From assembly GCA_964346145.1 (NCBI GenBank), contig CAYFTL010000006.1, positions 1 through 64,000 of the forward strand: a stretch of 64,000 bases of DNA, given 5' to 3'. A program made the position numbers and the translations under genes. Of this stretch, positions 43,130 through 52,249 are shown one piece after another (position 1 is the stretch's first letter; the number at the start of each line of letters is the position of its first letter). Under the pieces are notes generated by a model. It saw nothing but the letters and a program-made list of their open reading frames with translations, was not told the DNA's origin and ran no database searches. This DNA comes from CAYFTL01 sp964346145 (lineage in GTDB: Bacteria > Bacillota > Clostridia > Christensenellales > Aristaeellaceae).

Positions 43130-45378
43130 TTCTCTGCCCTCTTGCCGTCTTTTTGTCTGTGTGGAAATGTCGTCTGGGGCGGAAGCAAGCTCAGCCCTCC
43201 CGTCGCTACGCCATCATCGGTTTCTTCGGCAAGGGATGCCGCTACCTGCTTAGCACTTTCGGCTTCCAAAAATACTTGCTGCGCGATATCTAAATTCGGA
43301 TACTTAATGCGCTCGTGAAACGCACCTGCCAGCACCGTAGTAAAAGCCGTGCAAATGGTGTTGATATCTCGGAAAGTCAAACTGCATTCATCCAGCTGAT
43401 TGTCTTCAACCTTGGTGCGCACGAGCCTTCTGATCAACTCTCCAATCTTCTCCGGATCCGGATCGTCCATCGCTCGGGCAGCAGCCTCCACCGTGTCGGC
43501 CAGCATTACGATGGCCGCTTCCCTGCTGCGCGGCCGGGGGCCATCGTAGCGAAAATCATCTATATTTACAGTGCCACCCTGTTTAAGCGCCTTGTCATAA
43601 AAATACAGCACAGGAGTGTTTCCGTGGTGTTGCTGAATAATGTTGAGCACAGCCATCGGGATGCGGTGGCGCATAGCCATTTGTACGCCGTCGCGCGGAT
43701 GGGCGGTAAGTATGGCTGCCGACACCCGCGGATCCGTGCGGTCATGGGGATTGTCGCCGCGCTGGTTTTCTTTAAAATACATGGGGCGTTTAAGCTTTCC
43801 GATGTCGTGATAATAAGCGCCCACTCTGGCCAGCAATCCGTTTGCCCCTACCGCCGATGCCGCTGCTTCGGCCAAGTTGGCCACAATAATCGAATGGTGG
43901 TACGTGCCCGGCGCTTCCAACAAAAGCCGCCGCATAAGCGGCTGATTGGGGTTGGAAAGTTCCAGCAGCTTTGCCGAGGTTACCAGATTAAACAATATCT
44001 CTAACGGAGGCTGCAAGCCTATGCAGAGGATGGATGCCAACACGCCGCTGCCTGCGGCCCAAGCCGCTTGCCTGGACACCACAAGCAAGTTGGCATTGTT
44101 CAAAAGCCCTACCGCAAAAGTGCCCACCACATTAACCCCCGCCACGGCAACACCTGTCAGGATAATGTTTAACCGCTGTTGTTTTCTGCGCACCATGCCC
44201 ATGCAAATAGAGCCCGACAGCATGGTGGTCAGCATGATGCTGAACATATCGGCGGTGAACACGGTGCCCGAATCGGCTGCCAAAATGCCGGTCAGCACGG
44301 CCAATATCCCGTTGCACACCAGAGCCGTTTGGGGCTTGAGCAACACGGCCACCAACATAAAGCCTAAAGTGACCGGCATCAGATGGGTGTTCACCTGCTT
44401 GATCAGCAGACACAACGCCATAACCAATGCGATGATCGTGCCCAACAGGCTCATACTTTTTGCGTTGATTAATACTTCGGGTTCAAACAGATACAAATAT
44501 GCGGCCAACAGCATAAGCAGCATCAAAATCAACAACGCAACGCCCAAGTAGGTCGTAAAATCTACGCCTTTGCTGGCCAGCATACCCAAATCTTCCAGCA
44601 TCGCAATTTGGGAAGGGGTCACCACTTCGCCCTGGCGCACTATGTTTTGCCCTTTTTGATACACGATGGGCTGCACCATGTCCATGGCCTGTTGACGATG
44701 TTCTTCGGTGGTTTGATTGTCGATGAGCATATTGGGGCGCAGACAACTTCTGAGCACGGCTGCGGCTACATCCACAGCGGTGTTGCCCTTGTTGTCGTTG
44801 AGCAAACTTTCGCTGATGCTGACAACTGCGTCGGACACCTTGCCTTCTGAAACGGTGGCGCGCAAAGCCGCCCGAGCAAAACGCCGGGTTGAAACAGACA
44901 GAGCCTCCAGCTCCTCCTTGGGCAAGCCCATAACCGCCAAGATTTGATCATCGGTGAGCTCCACAGGAGCTACCAAAGTATGGGCTTTTTCCACGAGTTG
45001 CGGGATATCTACCTTGCTTTGCTTCCCTAGCGGAGGTTTTGCCGAAGCTTCCTCCACGCTGAGCCTTATGTTCTCCAAGGCATCAAATGCCTTGTCCAGG
45101 TCTTCTAAAACGATCTGCTCCACACTGGGATCTTGAATGTAATAGGGCTGTACCGAGGCAGCTGCTTCTTCCCGCTTTTGCTGGGTGGTCAACTTATCTT
45201 CCACTTCTTTGGGCGCCGTTATCGTAACCGACGATACCTCTCCGACCCGAATCTCGTACCGTTTAGGAGAAATTGTAGTAGAGAGCATAACAAATAGCAA
45301 CGCAAATACAATCAGCCCGATCAACAACATTGTGAGCACGGGACCTAATTTTCGCGAAAACTCGGTTAGCTTTTCCAT
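43126..45378 (-). CDS. pgpH: 7TM-HD family phosphohydrolase PgpH/YqfF
   Basis: A 750-residue membrane protein of the group that degrades cyclic di-AMP in Listeria (PgpH). An N-terminal membrane segment leads to a large outside domain (residues about 45-280), then about seven hydrophobic segments (280-475), then an HD domain with YHHSIIVANLAEAA, YYHDIGKLKRP and LTAHPRDGV. AAAGGAG precedes the ATG. Its place between phoH and ybeY is conserved in Bacillota. Cyclic di-AMP turnover is inferred from the family. Confidence 0.93.
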   Translation of the reverse strand: MEKLTEFSRKLGPVLTMLLIGLIVFALLFVMLSTTISPKRYEIRVGEVSSVTITAPKEVEDKLTTQQKREEAAASVQPYYIQDPSVEQIVLEDLDKAFDALENIRLSVEEASAKPPLGKQSKVDIPQLVEKAHTLVAPVELTDDQILAVMGLPKEELEALSVSTRRFARAALRATVSEGKVSDAVVSISESLLNDNKGNTAVDVAAAVLRSCLRPNMLIDNQTTEEHRQQAMDMVQPIVYQKGQNIVRQGEVVTPSQIAMLEDLGMLASKGVDFTTYLGVALLILMLLMLLAAYLYLFEPEVLINAKSMSLLGTIIALVMALCLLIKQVNTHLMPVTLGFMLVAVLLKPQTALVCNGILAVLTGILAADSGTVFTADMFSIMLTTMLSGSICMGMVRRKQQRLNIILTGVAVAGVNVVGTFAVGLLNNANLLVVSRQAAWAAGSGVLASILCIGLQPPLEILFNLVTSAKLLELSNPNQPLMRRLLLEAPGTYHHSIIVANLAEAAASAVGANGLLARVGAYYHDIGKLKRPMYFKENQRGDNPHDRTDPRVSAAILTAHPRDGVQMAMRHRIPMAVLNIIQQHHGNTPVLYFYDKALKQGGTVNIDDFRYDGPRPRSREAAIVMLADTVEAAARAMDDPDPEKIGELIRRLVRTKVEDNQLDECSLTFRDINTICTAFTTVLAGAFHERIKYPNLDIAQQVFLEAESAKQVAASLAEETDDGVATGGLSLLPPQTTFPHRQKDGKRAEK

Positions 45379-45405
45379 TGCAGTTTCTCCTTTCTTTATT
45401 TTTTG

Positions 45406-46380
45406 TTAGTTGTTCCTTCCGCCGCGCTGGTGGCGCTCGTAGGCGCGAACGATGGCCTGAACCAGTTCATGGCGAACGACATCGCGGTGGGTAAGCTGAA
45501 CCATGCCAATACCCTTTACGTTTTTAAGGACCTCCAGTGCTTCCACCAGTCCGGATTTGCGTATGCCCGACAAGTCGATTTGGGTAATATCTCCGGTAAT
45601 GATCATGCGCGAACCCACGCCAATACACAAAAAAAACATTTTCATCTGCTCGGAGGAGGTGTTTTGAGCCTCATCCAAGATGATAAAGGCATCGTTGAGC
45701 GTGCGTCCACGCATATAGGCCAAAGGGGCCACTTCCACCGCGCCGCGCTCCACCAAGCGTTGATAGGCCTCGGCACCGATCATGTCATACAGCGCATCGT
45801 ACAGCGGGCGCAGGTAGGGATCGATTTTTTGCGCAAGATCGCCCGGTAAAAAACCCAGTTTCTCTCCGGCCTCCACCGCCGGGCGAGTGAGTACAATGCG
45901 CTCAATCTCCTTATTTTTAAGGGCAACTACCGCCTGGGCGATGGCCAGATAAGTCTTGCCCGTGCCCGCCGGACCCACTGCAAAAACACACGAGTTGTTT
46001 TTCATGGACTGCACATAATTGCGCTGGCCCAAAGTCTTGGCTTTGATCTGCTTGCCCTTATAAGTGATGACGATTACATCGCGCAAAATTTCGTCCATCC
46101 GGTCTATATTGCCTTCGCGGGCCAACTCAATCGCATAGCGAATTCTAGGCTTATCCAGCATTTCCCCTTTTTCCAGCATGCTGATGATTTTTTTTATCAC
46201 CAAACGAGCCTGCTCAACCTTTTCCGAGTCGCCCGTAACCGCCAGTTGGTTATCCTTCATAAAGAAATCGACCCCCAGCTCCTCTTTCAACAAAGCGAGG
46301 TGTTCGTCGCGAATTCCAAAAAGGGTCATATAGTGGTCCAGTGAATCAATCTGCATGGTTTGTGTCGTTTGATTCTGCAA
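45406..46380 (-). CDS. phoH: PhoH family ATPase
   Basis: A 324-residue P-loop protein with Walker A (GPAGTGKTYLAIAQ), ERIVLTRPAVEAGEKLGFLPGD and Walker B (FIILDEAQNTSSEQMKMF), the standard PhoH layout. The start is TTG at 46380, seven bases after GGAGGTG. It is the first gene of the pgpH-ybeY-era-recO cluster and may link RNA processing with this group; the biochemical role is uncertain. Confidence 0.95.
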   Translation of the reverse strand: MQNQTTQTMQIDSLDHYMTLFGIRDEHLALLKEELGVDFFMKDNQLAVTGDSEKVEQARLVIKKIISMLEKGEMLDKPRIRYAIELAREGNIDRMDEILRDVIVITYKGKQIKAKTLGQRNYVQSMKNNSCVFAVGPAGTGKTYLAIAQAVVALKNKEIERIVLTRPAVEAGEKLGFLPGDLAQKIDPYLRPLYDALYDMIGAEAYQRLVERGAVEVAPLAYMRGRTLNDAFIILDEAQNTSSEQMKMFFLCIGVGSRMIITGDITQIDLSGIRKSGLVEALEVLKNVKGIGMVQLTHRDVVRHELVQAIVRAYERHQRGGRNN

Positions 46381-46929
46381 AATTACACCTCCAACATATA
46401 GAAACCGGCAAAAGGCACAGTTTGTAACTAGAAAATAGTCATTTTACCATATTGGTAAAACATCTTGTACCTTTTAACCATCCGCTGCCTTATATGTTTT
46501 TTAATACTATGGGCAAACTCCGCATGCAATATATTATGGTAGCGTCACAATGAATAATCACGCCAATGAATGAACATATCCCCATATTCAATATACTGCA
46601 TGAATATTACATTTAGATTCATTCGTAATACAACATATTATACCACATGTAAAACACATGAAACAATACAGAGAAGGGGTGACTTTCAAGCCGAACTCAC
46701 AAAAGTCGGATATTACTGCTTTTAAGCATGCCACCACATCTATATAGTGAAGTATCCTGAAAATACATGTGTGGAACACTTTAGTACGCTATAGACGAAT
46801 CTCTCACCGAAATATACTTGAAAGTTCTGCCATACCGGTGCTGTCGGCACTGGCAATTTTTAGCGCATTTAATTTATACTGTTAAACAAGTTAAGGAAAA
46901 TAAACCATCCATGAAAGGTAGTGATCTCT
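46381..46929. other. Intergenic region upstream of phoH and a secreted orphan
   Basis: No supported gene lies here; the open frame at 46588-46779 has no ribosome site. A perfect palindrome (TTTTACCA, TAT, TGGTAAAA; 46442-46460) stands 62 bases upstream of phoH and overlaps a possible minus-strand -10 (TAAAAT). A TATACT (46875-46880) is a possible -10 for the plus-strand orphan, without a clear -35. Confidence 0.5.
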
Positions 46930-47433
46930 ATGAAAAAAACGATACTTCTGTTGTGTGTACTCTGCATAATCGTTTCCCTTGCCTGTACCGTATTGGCCGA
47001 AGCCGCGCAAGACAATCTCCTCATCAATGTAGACGAATGCGAATATAAGGTCATCAGCTTCGCTCCTTTAACGGCCGAACCCGATGAGCCGAAAGAAGGG
47101 ACTACTCAGTTTGAATTGATCGTAGAAGTTACAAAAGACCCCCAGACGCCAATCACTTACCACCCAAACCTTGTATACACAGATGGACAAACCGATCACG
47201 AAATCGGGGTTAGTGTTCGCATATTTGACATTGGCGCAAAATTGTCAAAGGAGTTTGATCCCCTGAACTTGTACCAAATTGAAGATAGTTCTGTTACCAA
47301 AGGTGGGAAAATTGAATATGTATTCGACATGCCTGCCGAAGCCGAACCCAAGCAAATCATTTTCTACGACAAAAATCAGACACAGGCTGTAGCAATCAAC
47401 GCAAATGATTTGCCTAGCCTTTCTGAAAAATAA
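46930..47433 (+). CDS. Secreted protein of unknown function
   Basis: A 167-residue protein with a clear signal peptide (KKTILLLCVLCIIVSLACTV then LAEAA). Cysteines within it do not form a good lipobox; signal peptidase I cleavage after ALA/AEA is likelier. The mature part looks all-beta, with QFELIVEVTKDPQTPITYHP and, near the end, GGKIEYVFDMPAEAEPKQII, which resembles the immunoglobulin-like DUF4352 type. I do not recognise a firm family. ATG 46930 follows AAAGG. It stands alone and ends in its own terminator. Confidence 0.7.
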   Translation: MKKTILLLCVLCIIVSLACTVLAEAAQDNLLINVDECEYKVISFAPLTAEPDEPKEGTTQFELIVEVTKDPQTPITYHPNLVYTDGQTDHEIGVSVRIFDIGAKLSKEFDPLNLYQIEDSSVTKGGKIEYVFDMPAEAEPKQIIFYDKNQTQAVAINANDLPSLSEK

Positions 47434-47521
47434 TAAGATTTGCCTTATGGATTAATTTACTCGTACTATGATGTGCCATCAATAACTACACAAAACCATA
47501 TGGTAGAACAATGCTTAAGAA

Positions 47522-47572
47522 AAAAAGAGCCGCCTGCTTGGGCATACAGTGCTTACACAGGCTGCTCTTTTT
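47522..47572. terminator. Bidirectional terminator between the orphan and flavodoxin genes
   Basis: Arms AAAAAGAGC...GCCTG and complement, with a 20-base loop, end in TTTTT on the plus strand and in T-tract on the minus strand. One mismatch interrupts the stem. Confidence 0.75.
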
Positions 47573-47594
47573 CGTTTACCAAGATTAGACTTTT

Positions 47595-48035
47595 CTACTT
47601 TGATTTATCTTCGCCAAACACTTCTTTGACACAAGAAGCAGCAAATTTATGGGCCGCTTGAATGTCCTGATCGCCCGGATGGCTGCCGCCACCGAAAAGG
47701 CCACCCTTGCCAGTGGTAATGAAGCGTTCAGCCAACACATTTACGCCATGGGAGGACAGTTCGCTGGCAATGCTGTCCAAAACGCTGCCATCTTTTTGGG
47801 GGTTGCAGCAAAACAGAGCCACGTTTTCCACGCGCTTGGGGTCCATTGTCTGGATAAACGCCGCGGTAACCTTGTCTACCTTTTTGCCTTCACAGCCCAA
47901 GAACATCAATTTGATTCCTTCAGGCATATATGCCGGAGGCAACGCTTCCTTCACGATCAACAATTCGCGGGCGATGGCTTCGGCCACCAATTCAGCCGAA
48001 CCCTTTGGGCTGACGTAATGTACTCTTGCTTTCAT
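47595..48035 (-). CDS. Flavodoxin-like protein
   Basis: A 146-residue protein with the flavodoxin alpha-beta pattern. The phosphate loop reads SPKGSAELVAEA instead of the usual T/S-x-T-G-x-T, and LFCCNPQKDGSVLDSI and GKGGLFGGGSHPGD would form later FMN-site loops. Its redox partner is unknown. It lies alone, divergent from the isomerase-HAD pair. Confidence 0.78.
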   Translation of the reverse strand: MKARVHYVSPKGSAELVAEAIARELLIVKEALPPAYMPEGIKLMFLGCEGKKVDKVTAAFIQTMDPKRVENVALFCCNPQKDGSVLDSIASELSSHGVNVLAERFITTGKGGLFGGGSHPGDQDIQAAHKFAASCVKEVFGEDKSK

Positions 48036-48109
48036 AAATCTTTCTCCTCTTTCCGCTAATGCATAATATTTTTATGATAGCATATTGGCTTAAAATAGCA
48101 ATGCTCACG

Positions 48110-48131
48110 GACACAAATTCATTTTTGTGTC
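48110..48131. promoter_or_regulatory. Inverted repeat between the flavodoxin and isomerase genes
   Basis: Perfect 8-base arms, GACACAAA (48110-48117) and TTTGTGTC (48124-48131), flank a 6-base spacer. A second small repeat, TTTGT-ACAAA, follows at about 48135-48150. This could be an operator for either divergent gene; no regulator gene is near. Confidence 0.4.
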
Positions 48132-48304
48132 ACATTTGTTTTTTACAAACGCCAAACTTTCGTTCAAAGCAGGATTCCCGCATCATGATCTAGAATGAAC
48201 TAAACTAAGCGAAGTAGCGGGTGCGCAATCAAAACGGTTGGTTTTGCCCGCAAGCTTTCAGTATTCATGAAACAAATCATACGCATTCAGGGGGAAGAAA
48301 AAAA

Positions 48305-49177
48305 ATGAAACAGATCAACATAGGCACCTGCATTCCCGGACCATATTTTACAAAATGGGTCCCCGCGCTCTTGGACAAAGGTTTTGAGTGTTTTTCGATC
48401 AACTTTCATATGGAGTTTTACGGGGTAGACTTGGATGAACTGGCGCAACAAAGCAAACAGTTGCTGGCCGGTACCGGAATCAAGCTGGCCTCCTTCGGTT
48501 ACTACTGCAACGCTCTCCAGTTTGAAGAGCACAAGAAAAACCTAGAAAAATGCATTGATATGGCCGAAGCTTATGATACCAAGGTAATTAGCACTTTTGC
48601 CGGCGCGCTAGAGGGCGAAACAGTGGAAGGATCGATGAAAAAGTTTGGCGAAGTATTTGGCGAGCTTGCAAAGCGCGCCGAGGATAAAGGGGTGCGCCTA
48701 GCCATTGAGAACTGCCCGATGGACGGCACATGGAACAAGCCCACCTGCAACATCGGCTTCAACCCCCGCGCCTGGGAAATGATGTTTAACGAAGTGAACA
48801 GCGACGCCATCGGCCTGGAGTGGGAACCCGCCCACCAAATGGGGCAACTAATTGATCCCATCGCCAACTTGCGCAAATGGGCGCTCAAAGTGTTCCATTT
48901 GCATGGAAAAGACGCCAACGTTAAGCATGACCTGATCGCGGCGGAGGGCATTATCGGCCAAAACGCAGCGGTAGACATGCGCTTCCCTGGATTTGGCGAT
49001 ACCGACTGGCGCAAAATTTTCACCATTTTAGCTCAGGCCGGTTACGAGGGCGATTTGAGCATAGAAGGCTACCACGACGCGCTGTATTCCCAGGAATGGG
49101 AAACAACGGGACAGTTGCACGCGCTGAATTATCTCAAGTGGTGCCGCGGCAACGAATTCGTAGCAAACCCTTGGTAA
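48305..49177 (+). CDS. Sugar phosphate isomerase/epimerase family protein
   Basis: A 290-residue xylose-isomerase-like barrel starting KQINIGTCIPGPYFTKWV. Metal-ligand segments include LAIENCPMDG, GLEWEPAHQM, FHLHGKDANV and LSIEGYHD, giving the Glu, Asp, His, Glu set of this family. The open frame extends 28 codons upstream, but GGGGGAAG before the ATG at 48305 marks the start. The HAD phosphatase follows 26 bases later, suggesting a sugar or polyol phosphate route. The substrate is unknown. Confidence 0.87.
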   Translation: MKQINIGTCIPGPYFTKWVPALLDKGFECFSINFHMEFYGVDLDELAQQSKQLLAGTGIKLASFGYYCNALQFEEHKKNLEKCIDMAEAYDTKVISTFAGALEGETVEGSMKKFGEVFGELAKRAEDKGVRLAIENCPMDGTWNKPTCNIGFNPRAWEMMFNEVNSDAIGLEWEPAHQMGQLIDPIANLRKWALKVFHLHGKDANVKHDLIAAEGIIGQNAAVDMRFPGFGDTDWRKIFTILAQAGYEGDLSIEGYHDALYSQEWETTGQLHALNYLKWCRGNEFVANPW

Positions 49178-49203
49178 AAATATAAAGTTAAGGTAGGAAA
49201 GCA

Positions 49204-49863
49204 ATGATTAAGGCCATCGTGTTTGATATGGACGGGTTGATGTTGGATACCGAGTCGCTGTACATAAAGGCAATGGACATCGTAGGGCAGGAGATGGGCG
49301 TCGGCTTAGCCGGCTACATCAGCGTTAAAACAATGGGCATGACCCGAGCAGGCGCGCTGCCTTTTATGCAGGCCGAATTTGGGATGGATTTTGATGCCAA
49401 TTTCTTTTGGGATAGAGCTACCGACCTGGTAGCCCAGATGATCGAGCACGACGGGGTCGCCACAATGCCCGGGCTCCACGAGCTTCTTGAGTACACCGCA
49501 AAGGCCAAATTGCCCACCGCAGTGGCTTCTTCCAGCAAACGCAAAACCGTTTTAACTCGTCTGGAAATCGCCGGAGTGCTAAAGGCCTTTCAGGTGATCG
49601 TCGCCGGCGATGAGGTCTCTCATTCCAAACCCGATCCTGAAATCTATCAAACAGCATGCCGCCGGCTGGGTTTTACACCCCAAGAGTGCATGGCACTCGA
49701 AGATTCGCGCAACGGCATTTGGTCGGCACACAGCGCGGGCTGCAAAACCATTATGATCCCCGATCTGTGGCAGCCCGACGATGAAACCGAGGCGATACTC
49801 TACCGAAAGCTGGATCGATTGGACCAGGTCATTGAGCTACTACAAGGACAAAGCGCTATATAA
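49204..49863 (+). CDS. HAD family hydrolase (beta-phosphoglucomutase/PGP-like)
   Basis: A 219-residue HAD protein with the nucleophile motif VFDMDGLMLDTES, Thr/Ser in AVASSSKRKT, Lys in HSKPDPEIY and acidic motif ALEDSRNG. The cap domain is of the small helical (C1) type, as in beta-phosphoglucomutase and sugar-phosphate phosphatases. It is paired with the isomerase gene before it and ends in a terminator. Confidence 0.9.
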   Translation: MIKAIVFDMDGLMLDTESLYIKAMDIVGQEMGVGLAGYISVKTMGMTRAGALPFMQAEFGMDFDANFFWDRATDLVAQMIEHDGVATMPGLHELLEYTAKAKLPTAVASSSKRKTVLTRLEIAGVLKAFQVIVAGDEVSHSKPDPEIYQTACRRLGFTPQECMALEDSRNGIWSAHSAGCKTIMIPDLWQPDDETEAILYRKLDRLDQVIELLQGQSAI

Positions 49864-49884
49864 ACAAGCAAAATTACACAAAAA

Positions 49885-49925
49885 AACAGGGCGCCGTTTC
49901 AAATGAGATGGCACCCTGTTCTTTT
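49885..49925. terminator. Bidirectional terminator after the HAD gene
   Basis: An imperfect stem, AACAGGGCGCC with GGCACCCTGTT, lies between AAAAAA and a CTTTT run. It separates the HAD gene and the convergent YARHG gene. Confidence 0.7.
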
Positions 49926-49938
49926 GCATTCGTATTGT

Positions 49939-51804
49939 CTATTCGCCCTGCTGTTCCAGCTGTTTGATCATCTTTATGTTATACAATTCAATTTCGCTAA
50001 AATCGTTTTCCGAGAATCCGCCGGCATGATACCAAGATTTTGAAGCAAAATATTCTGCATATTTGACATTTTGAAATTTGTAACCGTGGCGCGCATAAAT
50101 TTCATTGCGCGCATAAGGCCACAGTTCAGGATCCAATTGACGGATGCGTTCCTCCGTCAGCTTTACTTTGGAGGATTCAGGAAACAGATAATCTTCCTCA
50201 TACTCCGCTTCGGCATGCCGCTCCTCAGCCTCCCTGATCAGCGCAATGTTGCGCTGTTCAACCGTGCTTAAGCTAGACGCCGAAAAACCGCCCGGTTTGT
50301 ACCAGCTTTTTTGTCGAAAATAGCGGGTGTATTTGGCTTTTTTAAACTCATAGCCGTGGCGCGCATAAATTTCGTTGCGCGCAAAGGGCAAAAGGCTTGC
50401 ATCGATCTCGTCGATTTGATCCTGAGTCAAAATTTCTTTAGAAGAGCTAGGGAATATAAAATCATCCTTTTGCGCAGAAGGCTCCCCTTGTCGCTCTTTT
50501 TCCAACTTACGAATTAAGTTCATGTTATACCATTCAATAGAATTTAAGCCGACTTTTGAGAACCCACCCGGCGCATACCAATCTTTTTGAGCAAAATAAT
50601 CGGCATACTGGGCGTTGGTGAATTCATAACCATGGCGCGCATAAATTTCGTTGCGCCCAAAAGCCCACAAGTCGGGATCAACCGATTCGACTTCCTCTCT
50701 GGTCAAGCGGCGGCTGTTGGAAGCGGGAAATATATAATCGTTTGCGATCGTTGCAGTAGCGTAGGTGTCAGAGACGTTCTCGTTCAGCACTCCCTGCCAC
50801 AACAACTCCGGTCCGCTTCTATCCAAGGGCACCCTAGTGAGTTTGCCCAGCTCGGGTTCAAAAACCAACAAGGCATCGGCTGAAATCGCCACGCTGCTAT
50901 AGCGTGTGGGCACCATCAGCTGGACCACTTCTTCGCCAGAAAGATTGCCGCGGCTAATGTTTCCCGCCGTATACACCACGAGTCCACTGTCGGTGGGGAA
51001 ATAATCCCAGGCGTATTCTATATTTAAGGGGGTAAGACCTTGCCCGTCTAATTTGCTACGATATAACCTCCCTTGACTCCAGCCTCCGTCGCCCTCTTCG
51101 TTGGGCGCGACATACTCATCGTCAAAATTCTGAAAGTACATATATCCCGCATTGATCTTTAACCCGGCCAGTTGAAGATCCAAAATCAAAATAGATTTTC
51201 CGGTTGATAAGTTCAGTTCGTACAATGCGCCCGGGGCAATTTCTCCCTCGCGTTGCATGTAAGATACTCGGCCATCTTCGGGCGTAGCGATGAAAAATAA
51301 GCGGTCTTCATAAAATGTGAATTCGTTCATTTCTATATCGCTAAGAACCTGGGTTGCTCCGGTCGCCGGATCGATTTTGTTGAGCCTCCTGTCGATCAGG
51401 GCGTAGAGATTCCCCGCGTATTCGCGCAAATTTCCTTCGCCAGACAGTTTTTCCTTCGAAAATACCAAGCGCTCTTCCCCTGCTTCATAGCCCACCAGTT
51501 CGACGGTATCTCCACCGGAGCCCAACGAAAAACAGTAGCAAGTTTGCCCGATCACAGCCAGCTGATCCATACTCAAGCTTTGCTGCAACATTTGGGGATC
51601 CCCATCCGAACCGTCCCAATGGTATAAGGTACTAAATTCCTCATCATAAACCACAAAGTAAACATCGGAGTCCACCTCCACAGCAAAGCCCTGATTCTGT
51701 CCAAAAACGGGCGCGGTTAACAACAGCCCGAGGCCAAACACAAGCGCTAAGGCAAGCCCTCTGACGATTTTTTGATTATGATTTTGATACCTACGATTGT
51801 ACAC
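49939..51804 (-). CDS. Secreted protein with three YARHG repeats
   Basis: A 621-residue protein with an N-terminal membrane/signal segment (residues about 16-34, LALALVFGLGLLLTAPVFG). Residues about 35-350 have a repeated beta pattern resembling DUF5050-type propellers. Three YARHG domains follow at about 375-445, 465-535 and 555-621, each with RNEIYARHGY followed by YF and SWY/DWY, with Tyr-rich ends. The domain occurs on the outside of many Bacillota; its ligand is unknown. The start is GTG at 51804 after GGGAGG. It stands alone. Confidence 0.88.
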   Translation of the reverse strand: MYNRRYQNHNQKIVRGLALALVFGLGLLLTAPVFGQNQGFAVEVDSDVYFVVYDEEFSTLYHWDGSDGDPQMLQQSLSMDQLAVIGQTCYCFSLGSGGDTVELVGYEAGEERLVFSKEKLSGEGNLREYAGNLYALIDRRLNKIDPATGATQVLSDIEMNEFTFYEDRLFFIATPEDGRVSYMQREGEIAPGALYELNLSTGKSILILDLQLAGLKINAGYMYFQNFDDEYVAPNEEGDGGWSQGRLYRSKLDGQGLTPLNIEYAWDYFPTDSGLVVYTAGNISRGNLSGEEVVQLMVPTRYSSVAISADALLVFEPELGKLTRVPLDRSGPELLWQGVLNENVSDTYATATIANDYIFPASNSRRLTREEVESVDPDLWAFGRNEIYARHGYEFTNAQYADYFAQKDWYAPGGFSKVGLNSIEWYNMNLIRKLEKERQGEPSAQKDDFIFPSSSKEILTQDQIDEIDASLLPFARNEIYARHGYEFKKAKYTRYFRQKSWYKPGGFSASSLSTVEQRNIALIREAEERHAEAEYEEDYLFPESSKVKLTEERIRQLDPELWPYARNEIYARHGYKFQNVKYAEYFASKSWYHAGGFSENDFSEIELYNIKMIKQLEQQGE

Positions 51805-52249
51805 GCAAATCCTCCCAAAGTATCTTTCTACATTTCTATTGTTACACGTAATTTTGACGGGAGCCTGGACAAAAAGTTGCCTGAGTTATAACCCATATCC
51901 AACACAAAAGCATCAGGGGCATAATCCACCTGTTTTCATATCGCCAAAATTCCACGATCAATATTGTTGGATAAGAAACTATCGGGATACGTCAAAAATT
52001 TTAGCATCCTTATCTGTGCTTATTTCAAGCGTTTTATATCCTTGAGCGCCTGCAGCCTGCAGCCTGCAAATTGCGCCTGCCGAGCATATGCACTCATAGC
52101 CTTAGATTACACTGTAACACATCGTTGGTTCTCGCGAAACCTTTGAAACAAAATTCGTCAATTATGAAATAAATCATTGGCTTTTTTCATAAGAATTCGA
52201 CATAAAAGCAGCGCCCCGTTTTAAGGCGGGGCGCTGCTTTTATGGAAAA
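51805..52249. other. Intergenic region without a supported gene
   Basis: This stretch lies between the YARHG gene start and the oppA end. It contains a small 7-bp direct repeat (CCTGCAG units, 52049-52068) and the oppA terminator at its right end. No ORF with a ribosome site or RNA gene was recognised. Confidence 0.5.
52201..52244 (-). terminator. Terminator of oppA
   Basis: A perfect 18-bp stem (52201-52218 with 52227-52244) with an 8-base loop lies right after the oppA stop. Within the stem the left arm is AAAA-rich, which gives TTTT at the end of the minus-strand transcript. Confidence 0.85.

Noticed and set aside
46588..46779. A 63-codon minus-strand frame upstream of phoH
   Set aside because: Cys- and Ile-rich random-looking translation without start signals.
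52049..52068. CCTGCAG tandem repeats as a CRISPR or mobile-element trace
   Set aside because: Three 7-base units without spacers or flanking repeats are too small to mean either.
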